The notes: generated by a model not told the origin, from the sequence alone. A stretch of 64,000 bases of DNA from Cloacibacterium sp047601505 (GCF_047601505.1 NZ_JASGJD010000001.1:2914001-2978000), one strand, 5' to 3'; shown: positions 24,302-34,085, counted from the stretch's first letter. Numbers and translations: made by a program.

Positions 24302-25144
24302 ATGAAAGTAGCAGTAATAGGAGTTGGTTTAATAGGTGGTTCATTAGCACTAAGACTTAGAGAAAATAATTTTGCTAATGAATTTATTGGCATTGATAAA
24401 TCTGAAAATCACCTTCAGGAAGCATTAGATTTAGGAATTATAGACCGTGCAGAAACTTTTGAAGAAGGAATAAAAAGTGCAGACCTCATTATTGTTGCCA
24501 TCCCTGTAGATGCTACCGCAAAAATTTTACCCAAAGTTTTAGATTTAGTTACAGACCAACAAACCGTAATGGATGTAGGTTCTACAAAATCTGGAATTGT
24601 AGAAGCCATTAAAAATCACCCAAAAAGAAATAGATATGTGGCTTTTCACCCTATGTGGGGAACCGAAAACAGTGGACCAAAATCTGCGCAAAAAGAAAGT
24701 TTTTCGGGGCGAGCTGCCGTAATTTGCGATAGAGAAGATTCTGCCGAAGATGCTTTTGAATTGGTTGAAAACATTGCAAAAACGCTTCAAATGAACATTA
24801 TTTTCATGCGTTCTGAAGCTCACGACATACACACCGCATATATTTCGCATATTTCGCACATTACTTCTTATGCTTTGGCAAATACGGTTTTAGAAAAAGA
24901 AAGAGAAGAAGATACCATTTTTCAATTGGCGAGTTCTGGGTTCTCTAGCACCGTTCGTTTGGCAAAATCTCATCCCGAAATGTGGGTTCCTATTTTCAAA
25001 CAAAACAAAAAAAACGTGTTAGACGTTCTAAATGAACACATTACACAATTAAGAAAATTCAAATCTGCTCTGGAAAAAGAAAACTACGAACTTCTGGAAG
25101 AACTTATAAGAAATGCCAATAAAATACGTGGAATTTTGAAATAA
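24302..25144 (+). CDS. tyrA: prephenate dehydrogenase
   Basis: The protein has 280 residues. The NAD-binding start is VIGVGLIGGSLALRLRENN (about 4-22). AIPVDATAKILP, DVGSTKSGIVEAI and FHPMWGTENSGP follow, with the conserved catalytic His of the TyrA family in the last. The C-terminal part is all helical and closes the active site. It makes 4-hydroxyphenylpyruvate for tyrosine. No ACT or chorismate mutase domain is attached. Its end meets the end of sdaA with no gap. Confidence 0.9.
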   Translation: MKVAVIGVGLIGGSLALRLRENNFANEFIGIDKSENHLQEALDLGIIDRAETFEEGIKSADLIIVAIPVDATAKILPKVLDLVTDQQTVMDVGSTKSGIVEAIKNHPKRNRYVAFHPMWGTENSGPKSAQKESFSGRAAVICDREDSAEDAFELVENIAKTLQMNIIFMRSEAHDIHTAYISHISHITSYALANTVLEKEREEDTIFQLASSGFSSTVRLAKSHPEMWVPIFKQNKKNVLDVLNEHITQLRKFKSALEKENYELLEELIRNANKIRGILK

Positions 25145-26563
25145 TTAACACTCCGCTACATTCACGGCAACAGCTAAACCTCCTTCAGAAGTTTCTTTGT
25201 ATTTGTTGTTCATGTCGAGAGCCGTTTCCCACATCGATTTAATAACTTGATCTAAAGAAACTCTCGCTTTAGAAGGATTGCTTTCTAACGCAATTTGCGC
25301 TGCAGTAATGGCTTTCATAGCTCCCATAGAATTTCTTTCGATACAAGGAATTTGCACCAAACCACCAATTGGGTCGCAAGTAAGACCAAGATGATGTTCC
25401 ATCGCAATTTCTGCCGCCATCAAAACCTGAGCTGGGGTTCCGCCAGAAATTTCTGTAAGTGCCGCTGCTGCCATTGCAGAAGAAACGCCAATTTCGGCTT
25501 GGCAACCGCCCATTGCAGCAGAAATAGTAGCATTTTTCTTAAAAAGTGTACCAATTTCTCCAGCTACCAAAATAAATCTGATAATATCTTCTTCCGAATT
25601 AAATTCTGTAAAAGCCTGAGCATACATCAAAACCGCAGGAATTACACCACTTGCGCCGTTAGTTGGCGCTGTAATTATTCTCCCAAAACTTGCATTTTCT
25701 TCGTTTACAGCCAAGGCAAAACAAGAAATCCAACGGGTAACTTTTGTAAAATCTATTTTAGAATTTTTTACAGTTTCAAACCAATGTTCGGCATCGGTAA
25801 AAACCATTTCTCCGAGTAATTTTTTGTTAAAATTAGCAGCTCTTCGGCTCACATTTAATCCGCCAGGTAAAATTCCTTCTTTAGAAATTCCTTTATAAAT
25901 ACATTCTTTAATTTGTTGCCAAATATAAAGTGCTTCGGCTCGGGTTTCTTCTTTGGTTCGCCAAGCTTCTTCGTTGATATAAATTAAATCTGAAAACCTT
26001 TTGATGTCTAATTTTTCGCAATATTTTATTACATCTTCACCTTTATGACAAGGATAAAGCGTTCTGATACAATTTTCTTTAATTGAATTATCTTCTTTGG
26101 TTGCCACAAAACCTCCACCAACAGAATAATAATCTCTTTCTAAAACTTCATCATTTTCAAAAATAACTTTAAAAATCATTCCGTTTGGATGAAAATCTAG
26201 AGATTTCTCCATATTCAGCACCAAATTTTCGCCGTAAACGAAAGGTATTTTTTTCTCTTTTCCTAAATTAATTTGGTTAAAATCTTTAATAAGAGCTATT
26301 TTATCATCAATTGTATTGGTGTCAATTTCTTTAAATTTTTCACCAGAAAGCGCAAGCATTGCGGCAATATCCGTTCCGTGTCCTACTCCAGTTTTTGCCA
26401 AAGAGCCAAAAAATTCCACATAAATTTCTTTCACATTCTGCAAACTTTGAAACTTTTTTATTTCTTCTAAAAACATTTCCGCTGCATTCCAAGGTCCCAT
26501 GGTGTGAGAAGACGAAGGACCAATTCCTACTTTTATAATTTCAAAGACTGAGATAGACTCCAT
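25145..26563 (-). CDS. sdaA: L-serine ammonia-lyase, iron-sulfur type
   Basis: The protein has 472 residues, the single-chain form with beta and alpha domains joined. VFEIIKVGIGPSSSHTMGPW (about 5-24) is the signature of the beta domain, and TAPTNGASGVIPAVL, GGCQAEIGVSSAM, GLTCDPIGGLVQIPC hold the alpha domain's three Cys for the 4Fe-4S cluster. It turns serine into pyruvate and ammonia. It converges with tyrA at zero distance without a visible terminator between them, so antisense overlap is likely. Confidence 0.95.
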   Translation of the reverse strand: MESISVFEIIKVGIGPSSSHTMGPWNAAEMFLEEIKKFQSLQNVKEIYVEFFGSLAKTGVGHGTDIAAMLALSGEKFKEIDTNTIDDKIALIKDFNQINLGKEKKIPFVYGENLVLNMEKSLDFHPNGMIFKVIFENDEVLERDYYSVGGGFVATKEDNSIKENCIRTLYPCHKGEDVIKYCEKLDIKRFSDLIYINEEAWRTKEETRAEALYIWQQIKECIYKGISKEGILPGGLNVSRRAANFNKKLLGEMVFTDAEHWFETVKNSKIDFTKVTRWISCFALAVNEENASFGRIITAPTNGASGVIPAVLMYAQAFTEFNSEEDIIRFILVAGEIGTLFKKNATISAAMGGCQAEIGVSSAMAAAALTEISGGTPAQVLMAAEIAMEHHLGLTCDPIGGLVQIPCIERNSMGAMKAITAAQIALESNPSKARVSLDQVIKSMWETALDMNNKYKETSEGGLAVAVNVAEC

Positions 26564-26641
26564 TTAATTGACGATTTGAGGTTTGAAATTTGAGATTAAA
26601 GATTATGTTAAAACATTATTTATTCTTAATTAAATTTTGTT

Positions 26642-26649
26642 CAAATATA
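26642..26649 (-). promoter_or_regulatory. -7 box upstream of sdaA
   Basis: TATATTTG on the minus strand, about 80 bp before the sdaA start. No clear -33 box. Confidence 0.4.
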
Positions 26650-26661
26650 ATTTTTTAAATA

Positions 26662-27306
26662 TTAAGAAAAAACTTCATTCAGTATTTTAGAAACTTCTTT
26701 GTGTTTGGTAACAGGAAAAAGATGAGTTCCGCCTTTTATCACAAAATCTGGCTTCGAATTTTTGGGCGGAAACACAATGTCTTTATCTGCTAAGATCTGC
26801 ACTACATCTGGATTTTCTTCGAATTTCCAATCTAAAATTTTATTAATACTCCATTTTAGATAATGTGGATTTTGCACTACAAAATATTTCCAAAATTTTG
26901 GATTTTTGGGATCGAATAATTTTCTGAAAAAAGCGTAAGATTTTAAAGTTTTTTCGCCAAAATAACTTTCTGGAATTTTACTGAAAATTTTAGATTTTTT
27001 GGCAAGATGAAAAGTAACAGACATCTCTTTTTGAGATTTTATACTTCCGAGAATTACTACTTTTTCGGCTGGTTTTAATTTGTTGATTTCTTGTACCATA
27101 ATTCCGCCAAAAGAATATCCTAAGAGGCAAAATTTTTCTTTCTCATCAACTGGTTTTGCCATTCTTTTTACAAAATCTTCAAAAGTTTCATCTGCTTCTG
27201 GAATGAGCCAATCTATAAAGATAATTTCTGAAAATTTTTCTGGAAAAACAATATTTTCAAAAACTGTTTTATCTGCTCCAAGTCCGCTAATAACGTATAA
27301 TTTCAT
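26662..27306 (-). CDS. alpha/beta hydrolase
   Basis: The protein has 214 residues. VISGLGADKTVFENI at the start and LLGYSFGGIMVQEI (about 83-96) with the GxSxG nucleophile elbow define an alpha/beta hydrolase. Likely acid DIVFPPKN and a His near the C-terminus (GGTHLF) complete the triad. The small size and lack of a signal suggest a cytoplasmic esterase-like enzyme. Substrate unknown. Confidence 0.75.
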   Translation of the reverse strand: MKLYVISGLGADKTVFENIVFPEKFSEIIFIDWLIPEADETFEDFVKRMAKPVDEKEKFCLLGYSFGGIMVQEINKLKPAEKVVILGSIKSQKEMSVTFHLAKKSKIFSKIPESYFGEKTLKSYAFFRKLFDPKNPKFWKYFVVQNPHYLKWSINKILDWKFEENPDVVQILADKDIVFPPKNSKPDFVIKGGTHLFPVTKHKEVSKILNEVFS

Positions 27307-27383
27307 CCGTTTTGCTTTATTACGGCTAAGATACGAAGGAAATGCAAAAATACAATGGTAAAAGTGAAAGGTGAATAATAAAA

Positions 27384-27413
27384 AATCCCGAAGAAAACAT
27401 CTTCGGGATTTTG
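27384..27413 (-). terminator. terminator after the yceI-like gene
   Basis: AATCCCGAAGA pairs with TCTTCGGGATT; on the minus strand TTTTTATTATTC follows. Confidence 0.8.
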
Positions 27414-27433
27414 TTGCAAAAAATATGAATCAA

Positions 27434-27997
27434 TTATTTTGTTGTAAATTTAACAACCAAATCAATATCGTCTTTTACTACTACATCTTGCATAGTAGAT
27501 TTGTAAGCAATGTCCCATTTTTGTCTGTCGATTGTAAATTTGTCAGAAACAAAGTTTACAGCACCTTTGTTAACAGTAATTTTAGCAGGGAAAGAAACTG
27601 CATTAGTTTTTCCTTTAGCAGTAAGTGTACCAGAAACTACACTTTTACCATTAGCTGCTTTTTTAACAGAAGTAATTTTGAAAGTTGCAGTTGGGAATTT
27701 ATCAACTTCGAAGAAATCGCCATTTTTAAGGTGACCGTTTAATTTTTGTTGATATTCACCTTGTAAATCTGTAGAGCTAATGGAAGTCATATCTAAAACA
27801 AAAGTACCACCAACTACTTGATTTCCTTTAAGAACAACAGCACCAGATTTTACATTTAAAGTTCCATCGTGAGAAGAAGCTTCAGTTTTTGCCAATTTAT
27901 AACCCCACCAGTGAACGTCTGAAGTTGCTACTTTTTTGGTTTGCCCGAATGCTAAACCTACTACTAACACGAATAATAAAGCTAAGTTTTTAGTCAT
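27434..27997 (-). CDS. YceI family exported protein
   Basis: The protein has 187 residues. A signal peptide (1-18, ending AFGQ) is followed by the YceI lipocalin-like fold: VHWWGYKLAKTEASSHDG, GNQVVGGTFVLDMTSI, LKNGDFFEVDKFPTATFKIT and VSGTLTAKGKTNAVSFPAKI. Members bind polyisoprenoids or similar lipids in the periplasm. A TACTTTTG promoter box lies at 28037-28044. Confidence 0.9.
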   Translation of the reverse strand: MTKNLALLFVLVVGLAFGQTKKVATSDVHWWGYKLAKTEASSHDGTLNVKSGAVVLKGNQVVGGTFVLDMTSISSTDLQGEYQQKLNGHLKNGDFFEVDKFPTATFKITSVKKAANGKSVVSGTLTAKGKTNAVSFPAKITVNKGAVNFVSDKFTIDRQKWDIAYKSTMQDVVVKDDIDLVVKFTTK

Positions 27998-28036
27998 TTT
28001 TTTTTAATTTTTAAGAGTTAATTTTTTTTGATGGGA

Positions 28037-28044
28037 CAAAAGTA
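28037..28044 (-). promoter_or_regulatory. -7 box of the yceI-like gene
   Basis: TACTTTTG on the minus strand, about 40 bp before the start codon. No clear -33 box. Confidence 0.5.
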
Positions 28045-28120
28045 GTCTTATTAAGATACATATTTCATTGATGTATGTTAAGAAATTTAAATACGCTTGT
28101 TTTATGCTATCTATAAATGA

Positions 28121-28150
28121 AGCTTCGCCCAGAAATATCTAAGCGAAGCT
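28121..28150. repeat. hairpin after glk
   Basis: AGCTTCGC pairs with GCGAAGCT around 14 bases. There is no T run, so termination is only possible. Confidence 0.45.
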
Positions 28151-28181
28151 ACGTATAAAAACTTAAAAATTATGAAAAGAC

Positions 28182-29240
28182 TTAGTCTTCTGAAAAAGCG
28201 CCATAATAGGCAGCTCCCAGAAGAGCAGTTTTGCTATTTAAAATTAAGTGAATAGGAATTTCTTTAAGAAGATGTTCCATTTTATCACTTACAATAAAAT
28301 TCTGATAAAATTTAGATTTATTAAGGAAATTATAAATTTTCGGTGGTATGCCTCCTCCTAAAAGTAAACCTCCGGTTGCTTTTAATTTAAGCACCAAACT
28401 GGTTGCTTCTCTTGCAATAAATTCTACAAACATTTCCATTGCCATTACGCAAGTCATATTCAATTCTCGCATTGCGGTATGACTAATTACAGCAGAAGGG
28501 TCATCATGTTCGAATTGCTGAGTGAGCCAAGCTGGTTCTTCGTGTTTTTTAATATCTCTTAAAAATCTATAAATATTAAATAACCCGGGACCAGAGATTA
28601 CGGTTTCCCAACTTACAATGCCATAAATTTGTTGTAAATATTGGTAAAATTCAACTTCTAGATTATTTCTTGGCGAAAATTCAGAGTGTCCACCTTCTGT
28701 AGCAAAAGGTCTTAGAGATTGTCCGTCCCAAAAAAGACCAGCTTCTCCTAAACCTGTACCTGGCGCCAAAATAGCCACATTACCACCAATTGCAGGATTG
28801 CCTTCGTGGATGGTTGCTAGATAGCCTTCATTAATTTCTGCCAAGCCATAAGCTGTAGATTCTAAATCGTTTATTAAACAAACTTTTTCTACCAGCGTTT
28901 CATTTTTTATTTGATTGGTATCCAAAGACCAAGGCAAATTAGTTGTGATACACTTACCATTCAAGACAGGACCTGCCACACCAATAGAAATTCTATTTGG
29001 TTTTTCTAAATTATATTCTCTAATAAATTTTTGAATAATGTGAGAAAAAGACTGATGCGTTTTAGAAGAATAGGTAGCCTCTTCTTTTAGCACCAACATA
29101 CCATCTTCAGATTCAAACCATCCTACATTAGTTTTTGTTCCACCAATATCTGCTGCTAAAATGGAAATTTTATTGTTTTTATCACTTTTTCTTCCTGGTA
29201 AAAACAATGGGAAATTAATTTGTGTGTTCATTTTACTCAT
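28182..29240 (-). CDS. glk: glucokinase
   Basis: The protein has 352 residues. ILAADIGGTKTNVGWFE (about 28-44) is the phosphate-binding start, GVAGPVLNGKCITTNLPW and INDLESTAYGL carry the sugar-binding and catalytic Asp region, and ILAPGTGLGEAGLFWDG the second phosphate motif. It belongs to the Glk type without the ROK zinc motif. It phosphorylates glucose for glycolysis. A second ATG three codons in (29231) is possible. Confidence 0.9.
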   Translation of the reverse strand: MSKMNTQINFPLFLPGRKSDKNNKISILAADIGGTKTNVGWFESEDGMLVLKEEATYSSKTHQSFSHIIQKFIREYNLEKPNRISIGVAGPVLNGKCITTNLPWSLDTNQIKNETLVEKVCLINDLESTAYGLAEINEGYLATIHEGNPAIGGNVAILAPGTGLGEAGLFWDGQSLRPFATEGGHSEFSPRNNLEVEFYQYLQQIYGIVSWETVISGPGLFNIYRFLRDIKKHEEPAWLTQQFEHDDPSAVISHTAMRELNMTCVMAMEMFVEFIAREATSLVLKLKATGGLLLGGGIPPKIYNFLNKSKFYQNFIVSDKMEHLLKEIPIHLILNSKTALLGAAYYGAFSED

Positions 29241-29263
29241 ATAATTTGGACTTCAAAAGTATG

Positions 29264-29271
29264 AAATCATA
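29264..29271 (-). promoter_or_regulatory. -7 box of glk
   Basis: TACTTTTG on the minus strand, 23 bp before the glk start. Confidence 0.45.
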
Positions 29272-29409
29272 CCTTTTTATCCCAATTTGATGATATGAGA
29301 TATATCAAAAATGCAAAAAAATTCTCGAAAATTTAAAAAATTCTTTCGAGAGCTAAAAAAATTAAATAATTGAGAAAACTGATTTTGTTAATCCTAAAAA
29401 TAGAATCGT

Positions 29410-29547
29410 TTATTTTTGAGCTAAAGGTTCATTAGCTTCAAGTTTCTGTTTTTTACTGAAAAATTTCTTTGCAAAATAATCTATCACCAAAGGTGTTGCG
29501 TACGCTATCGCTGCTGATAAAATCTTATTTAAAATTCCTTTTTTCAT
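29410..29547 (-). CDS. small protein of 45 residues, one membrane-associated helix
   Basis: ATG to TAA, starting MKKGILNKILSAAIAYATPL, then VIDYFAKKFFSKKQK and an acidic tail ending EPLAQK. The first 25 residues form an amphipathic to hydrophobic helix. Codon use is like that of its neighbours and a purine-rich AACAAAG stands before the ATG. It fills an otherwise empty 470-bp gap between glk and fhs. I know no function. Confidence 0.55.
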   Translation of the reverse strand: MKKGILNKILSAAIAYATPLVIDYFAKKFFSKKQKLEANEPLAQK

Positions 29548-29663
29548 CTTTGTTATATTTTCAATTAAAAAATAACTCACTTCTTATATTTACAAAATTG
29601 TTCAAAATATAGTAAATCTTATTTATAAAATTTCAGAAATAATTTACATAATCATAATAAAAA

Positions 29664-29688
29664 AAACCGACTGAAAATCAATCGGTTT
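29664..29688 (-). terminator. terminator after fhs
   Basis: AAACCGA pairs with TCGGTTT; on the minus strand a run of T follows. Confidence 0.75.
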
Positions 29689-29711
29689 AGATATTTACTT
29701 AACAAAATAAC

Positions 29712-31388
29712 TTAACTAAGTCCTGTTATTTTTCCAAATTTATCTATATCCATTCCTTCTGCGGCAGGCACACTTGGCAAACCAGGCATCCTCATCATAT
29801 CTCCTAAAATCGGGATAATAAAACCTGCGCCAGCTGCAAATTCAAACTCTCGAACTGTAACTTTGAAACCTTTTGGTCTGCCTATTTTCTTTTCGTCGTC
29901 ACTTAATGATTTTTGAGTTTTTGCCATACAAATTGGCAATTTATCCAAACCTAAACTATAAATAGACTTCAATTGATTGAGTGCTTTTTGAGAAAAAACC
30001 ACCGCATCTGCTCCGTAAACTTCTTTGGCAATTGTTTCAATTTTATTTTCCACGGTGTCTTCCACATTGTATAATGGCTTGAAATCGTTGCCACAATTTG
30101 CAGCACAATGCACTACTTCTTCCGCCAATTCAATCATTCCTTCTCCACCTTTGGTAAATTCATCTGCAAGAATTGCTTTCACTCCTAATTTTTCGCATTC
30201 AGATTTTACAAAATTAATTTCCTCATCCGAATCTGTAGCAAAATGATTAATCGCAACGATAGGTTTTAAACCAAATTTAAAACTATTTTCAATGTGTTTT
30301 TTAAGATTTTCAATTCCTTTTTCTACAGCTTGTAAATTAGGATTTTCATATTCTCCTTTCTTAGCACCACCATGATAGCGCAAAGCTCTAACTGTGGCAA
30401 CCAAAACATAAGCCGACGGTTTAAGACCTGAATAATGTCCTTTTATATGAAGAAATTTTTCAGCGCCCAAATCTGCCCCAAAACCAGCTTCCGTCACTAC
30501 ATAATCAGCCAAAGAAAGTCCCATTTTGGTAGCAATTATGGTGTTAGTTCCCTGTGCAATATTGGCAAAAGGACCACCGTGAAGAATTGCAGGATTTCCT
30601 TCTAAAGTTTGAACTAAATTCGGGCGAATAGCATCTTTCAATAAAATTGCCATAGCACCTTCTGCATTCAAATCTCTGGCATAAATTGGTTTTTTATCAA
30701 AAGTATAACCTACGAAAATATTTCCCAATCTATTTTTTAAATCTTCGAAATCTTTAGAAAGACAAAGAATTGCCATCACTTCAGACGCTGGTGTAATATT
30801 GAAACCTTCTTCTCTGGTAATTCCGTTATTAGAACCACCCAAACCTATTACAATCTGGCGAAGACTTCTATCGTTCATGTCCATTACTCGTTTCCAAACG
30901 ATGGTTCTTGGGTCTATATTTAAAGTTCTTTTTTTATCTTGAAGATTATTATCAATGAGTGCAGAAAGTAAATTATTGGCTTTTTCCACCGCAGAAAAAT
31001 CTCCCGTAAAATGCAAATTAATATCTACCATGGGAATTACTTGTGCATATCCTCCACCTGCAGCACCACCTTTTATACCAAAAACTGGCCCTAAACTAGG
31101 TTCTCTCAAAACAGCAATTGTTTTTTTACCAATTTTATTCAAACCATCGCTCAAACCAACAGAAACCGTGGTTTTTCCTTCTCCTGCAGGAGTTGGATTA
31201 ATGGCTGAAACCAAAATTAATTTAGAATTTTTAATTTTTTCTTCATCAATATATTTAAGAGGAATTTTGGCTTTGTACTTCCCGTAATATTCTAAATCTT
31301 CTCGGTCTATACTTATTTTATCGGCAATATCTCTAATGTGTTTTATGGATGCAGATTGTGCAATTTCTAAATCTGTAGGAAAACTCAT
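29712..31388 (-). CDS. fhs: formate--tetrahydrofolate ligase
   Basis: The protein has 558 residues, the usual length. The ATP site is INPTPAGEGKTTVSVGL (about 64-80). EPSLGPVFGIKGGAAGGGY, FTGDFSAV and ALRYHGGAKKGEY are family signatures. It makes 10-formyltetrahydrofolate from formate and ATP, feeding one-carbon metabolism. It is monocistronic by the look of its flanks (terminator at 29664-29688, -7 box at 31411-31418). Confidence 0.95.
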   Translation of the reverse strand: MSFPTDLEIAQSASIKHIRDIADKISIDREDLEYYGKYKAKIPLKYIDEEKIKNSKLILVSAINPTPAGEGKTTVSVGLSDGLNKIGKKTIAVLREPSLGPVFGIKGGAAGGGYAQVIPMVDINLHFTGDFSAVEKANNLLSALIDNNLQDKKRTLNIDPRTIVWKRVMDMNDRSLRQIVIGLGGSNNGITREEGFNITPASEVMAILCLSKDFEDLKNRLGNIFVGYTFDKKPIYARDLNAEGAMAILLKDAIRPNLVQTLEGNPAILHGGPFANIAQGTNTIIATKMGLSLADYVVTEAGFGADLGAEKFLHIKGHYSGLKPSAYVLVATVRALRYHGGAKKGEYENPNLQAVEKGIENLKKHIENSFKFGLKPIVAINHFATDSDEEINFVKSECEKLGVKAILADEFTKGGEGMIELAEEVVHCAANCGNDFKPLYNVEDTVENKIETIAKEVYGADAVVFSQKALNQLKSIYSLGLDKLPICMAKTQKSLSDDEKKIGRPKGFKVTVREFEFAAGAGFIIPILGDMMRMPGLPSVPAAEGMDIDKFGKITGLS

Positions 31389-31410
31389 AAATTCTGTATT
31401 TATTTCTTCT

Positions 31411-31418
31411 CAAAAGTA
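31411..31418 (-). promoter_or_regulatory. -7 box of fhs
   Basis: TACTTTTG on the minus strand, 22 bp before the fhs start. Confidence 0.45.
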
Positions 31419-31615
31419 CAAGTATTTAGACAAATAGTGAAAATTTTCAACTTGAAATTTATCAACAAAAGCAAATAGTGGATTTTTTTCATATAAATGA
31501 ATTTTAACATTAAAAATAAACAAAAAGCAATATGAAATTCGTTCTAAATTTTCACCCTAAAAATCAATGCATACTGATAAATTTAAAATTCATTTAACAA
31601 ATAATAGAATCAATA

Positions 31616-31647
31616 AAAAAACTCCACTCAAAATTGAGTGGAGTTTC
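31616..31647 (-). terminator. terminator after pnp
   Basis: ACTCCACTCA pairs with TGAGTGGAGT, flanked by A and T tracts. Confidence 0.85.
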
Positions 31648-31670
31648 TATTTTTATACTTCTTCTGTAGG

Positions 31671-33839
31671 TTATTCTCCTTCTGGTTTTGGAGCTTCGCC
31701 TTCAGTTTTTGGCTTTTGTTCTGGTCTTGGTGGTCTTGGTAAAAGAACTTTTCTAGAAAGTCTCATTTTCTTACGGTCGTCATAACCCATAAATTTCACT
31801 TCTACTTCGTCGCCTTCTTGGTAAGGAACTTTTGCTGTTCTTTCCCAAGCGATTTCTGAGATGTGTAATAAACCTTCGGTTCCTTTTGCTAATGCTACAA
31901 AAGCCCCAAATTCCATTACTTTCACTACTTTACCTTTGTAAACTTCTCCTACTACAGGCACAAAAGTAATTTCGTTAATTCTAGCAATAGCAGCGTTTAT
32001 TTTATCGCGGTCAGTTCCAGAGATTTCAATTCTACCAATTTCTCCCATTTCTTCAATTGAGATTACAGTATCAGTATCTTTTTGAAGTTGTTGAATAATT
32101 TTACCGCCAGGTCCTATTACTGCACCGATGAAATCTTTAGAAATTTCTAAAATTTCCATTTTCGGAGCGTGAGGTTTCACATCAGCTCTTGGTTTATCAA
32201 TTGTTTTAAGAATTTCTCCTAAAATGTGAAGTCTTCCTTCTTTAGCTTGGTTAAGAGCAGTTTCCATAATATCCATTGTCAAACCTTGGATTTTAATATC
32301 CATTTGACAAGCAGTAATTCCGTCTGCAGAACCTGTTACTTTGAAGTCCATATCACCTAAGTGGTCTTCGTCTCCTAAAATATCAGAAAGAACGGTAAAT
32401 TTACCAGATTTAGGGTCGGTAATTAATCCCATTGCGATACCAGAAACTGGTTTTTTAATTTGCACACCAGCATCCATTAATGCTAGAGTACCTGCACAAA
32501 CAGTAGCCATAGAAGAAGAACCGTTAGATTCTAAAATATCTGAAACTACTCTAATAGTGTAAGGATTCTCAGTAGGAATCATTCCTGCTAAAGCTCTTTG
32601 AGCTAAGTTACCGTGACCAACTTCTCTTCTAGAAGTTCCTCTTAGAGGTCTTGCTTCACCCGTTGAGAATGGTGGAAAATTATAATGTAAGAAGAATTTT
32701 TCGTCGTAATTAATCGCAACAGAATCTACCATATTGGCATCTTTTACAGAACCAAGAGTAACTGCTGTAAGCGATTGCGTTTCACCTCTTGTAAAGATTG
32801 CAGAACCGTGAGCTCCTGGCAAATAATCTATCTCGCTCCAAATTGGTCTAATGGTTTGAGGATCTCTACCGTCTAATCTTATTTTTTCGTTAAGAATCAT
32901 CTGACGCATTGCTTCTTTTTCTACATCGTGGTAGTAAATTTTAGCAAATGGCTCTACTTCTGCTCTTTCTTCTTCAGAATATTGAGCTAAGAATTCTTCT
33001 AAAACTGCAGCAAATTTTTCGTGTCTTTCTTCTTTTCCAGAAGGTACTTTTGCTACGTTATATACTTTATCATAACATTCTGCCCAAACTTTTTCGCGAA
33101 TTTCTTCGTTGTGTGTTTCGTGGCAGTATTCTCTTTTAGTTTGAGATGCAGGAATTTTAGCAGCTAATCTTTCTTGAGCCTCAATCTGAACTTTAATTTC
33201 TTCGTGAGCGAATTTAATAGCATCTAACATTTCTGTTTCAGAAATTTCTTTCATTTCTCCTTCTACCATTACGATAGAATCTTTGGTAGCACCTACCATA
33301 ATATCTAAATCTGCTTTTTTAAGATTTTCGATACTTGGGTTAATAGAAAGTTCGCCATCTATTCTTACTACTCTTACTTCAGACATTGGTCCGTTGAAAG
33401 GAATATCTGTAATTGCAATAGCTGCTGAAGCGGCAAGACCTGCCAAAGCTTCTGGCATTACTTCTTTATCATAAGAAATAAGTGAAATCATCACCTGAAC
33501 TTCTGCGTGGAAATCTTCTGGGAAAAGCGGACGAAGAACTCTATCTACCAATCTCATCGTTAAAACTTCATCATCAGAAGGTTTTGTTTCTCTACGAAAG
33601 AAATTTCCAGGGATTTTACCACCTGCATAATATTTTTCTCTGTAATCTACTGTTAAAGGAAGAAAATCTACACCAGGATTGGCGTCTTTATTAGCGACAA
33701 CTGTTGCAAGAAGCATCGTTCCGCCACATTTTACTACTACAGAACCGTTTGCTTGTTTTGCTAATTTACCGGTTTCTAGTGTAATTTCTCTACCATCTTT
33801 TAGAATAATGGTTTCTGTAATTGCTTGAGGTTTACTCAT
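31671..33839 (-). CDS. pnp: polyribonucleotide nucleotidyltransferase
   Basis: The protein has 722 residues. Two RNase PH-like domains are joined by a helical domain. FRRETKPSDDEVLTMRLVDR and TRGETQSLTAVTLGS mark the phosphate and RNA sites. The KH domain has GAVIGPGGKIIQQLQ (about 568-582), and the S1 domain has VMEFGAFVALAKGTEGLLHI (about 632-651). A Pro/Glu/Lys-rich tail ends the protein. It degrades RNA from the 3' end with phosphate. The long leader with two hairpins (33858-33906) may allow autoregulation as in enterobacteria. Confidence 0.95.
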   Translation of the reverse strand: MSKPQAITETIILKDGREITLETGKLAKQANGSVVVKCGGTMLLATVVANKDANPGVDFLPLTVDYREKYYAGGKIPGNFFRRETKPSDDEVLTMRLVDRVLRPLFPEDFHAEVQVMISLISYDKEVMPEALAGLAASAAIAITDIPFNGPMSEVRVVRIDGELSINPSIENLKKADLDIMVGATKDSIVMVEGEMKEISETEMLDAIKFAHEEIKVQIEAQERLAAKIPASQTKREYCHETHNEEIREKVWAECYDKVYNVAKVPSGKEERHEKFAAVLEEFLAQYSEEERAEVEPFAKIYYHDVEKEAMRQMILNEKIRLDGRDPQTIRPIWSEIDYLPGAHGSAIFTRGETQSLTAVTLGSVKDANMVDSVAINYDEKFFLHYNFPPFSTGEARPLRGTSRREVGHGNLAQRALAGMIPTENPYTIRVVSDILESNGSSSMATVCAGTLALMDAGVQIKKPVSGIAMGLITDPKSGKFTVLSDILGDEDHLGDMDFKVTGSADGITACQMDIKIQGLTMDIMETALNQAKEGRLHILGEILKTIDKPRADVKPHAPKMEILEISKDFIGAVIGPGGKIIQQLQKDTDTVISIEEMGEIGRIEISGTDRDKINAAIARINEITFVPVVGEVYKGKVVKVMEFGAFVALAKGTEGLLHISEIAWERTAKVPYQEGDEVEVKFMGYDDRKKMRLSRKVLLPRPPRPEQKPKTEGEAPKPEGE

Positions 33840-33857
33840 AAAATAAAAAAATTAAAT

Positions 33858-33906
33858 CTGAAAGAACCTTTCTTTCAGTAATCTGCGTATCTTCTTTAGG
33901 CAGATT
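33858..33906 (-). promoter_or_regulatory. two stem-loops in the pnp leader
   Basis: CTGAAAGAA pairs with TTCTTTCAG (33858-33878), and AATCTGC with GCAGATT (33880-33906). They lie between the promoter box at 33938-33945 and the pnp start. In E. coli a leader stem is cut by RNase III and used for PNPase self-control; the same here is inference. Confidence 0.5.
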
Positions 33907-33937
33907 AAATTGTTAATACTCCGTTTATTAATTCGTG

Positions 33938-33945
33938 CAAATGTA
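33938..33945 (-). promoter_or_regulatory. -7 box of pnp
   Basis: TACATTTG on the minus strand. It gives a leader of about 90 bases containing the two stem-loops. Confidence 0.5.
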
Positions 33946-34051
33946 GTGTAATTATTTCACATTTTAAGAAATAAAAACATGATGATTTTCAGAATATCGA
34001 GAAAAAATTACAACATTAATAGGTTTTACAATGTATGTAAAAAAGCCTTTA

Positions 34052-34059
34052 TATCTTTG
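34052..34059 (+). promoter_or_regulatory. -7 box of the GlsB-like gene
   Basis: TATCTTTG, 26 bp before the start codon at 34086. Confidence 0.5.
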
Positions 34060-34085
34060 ACTTATAAACATTAAAACAAAGTATT

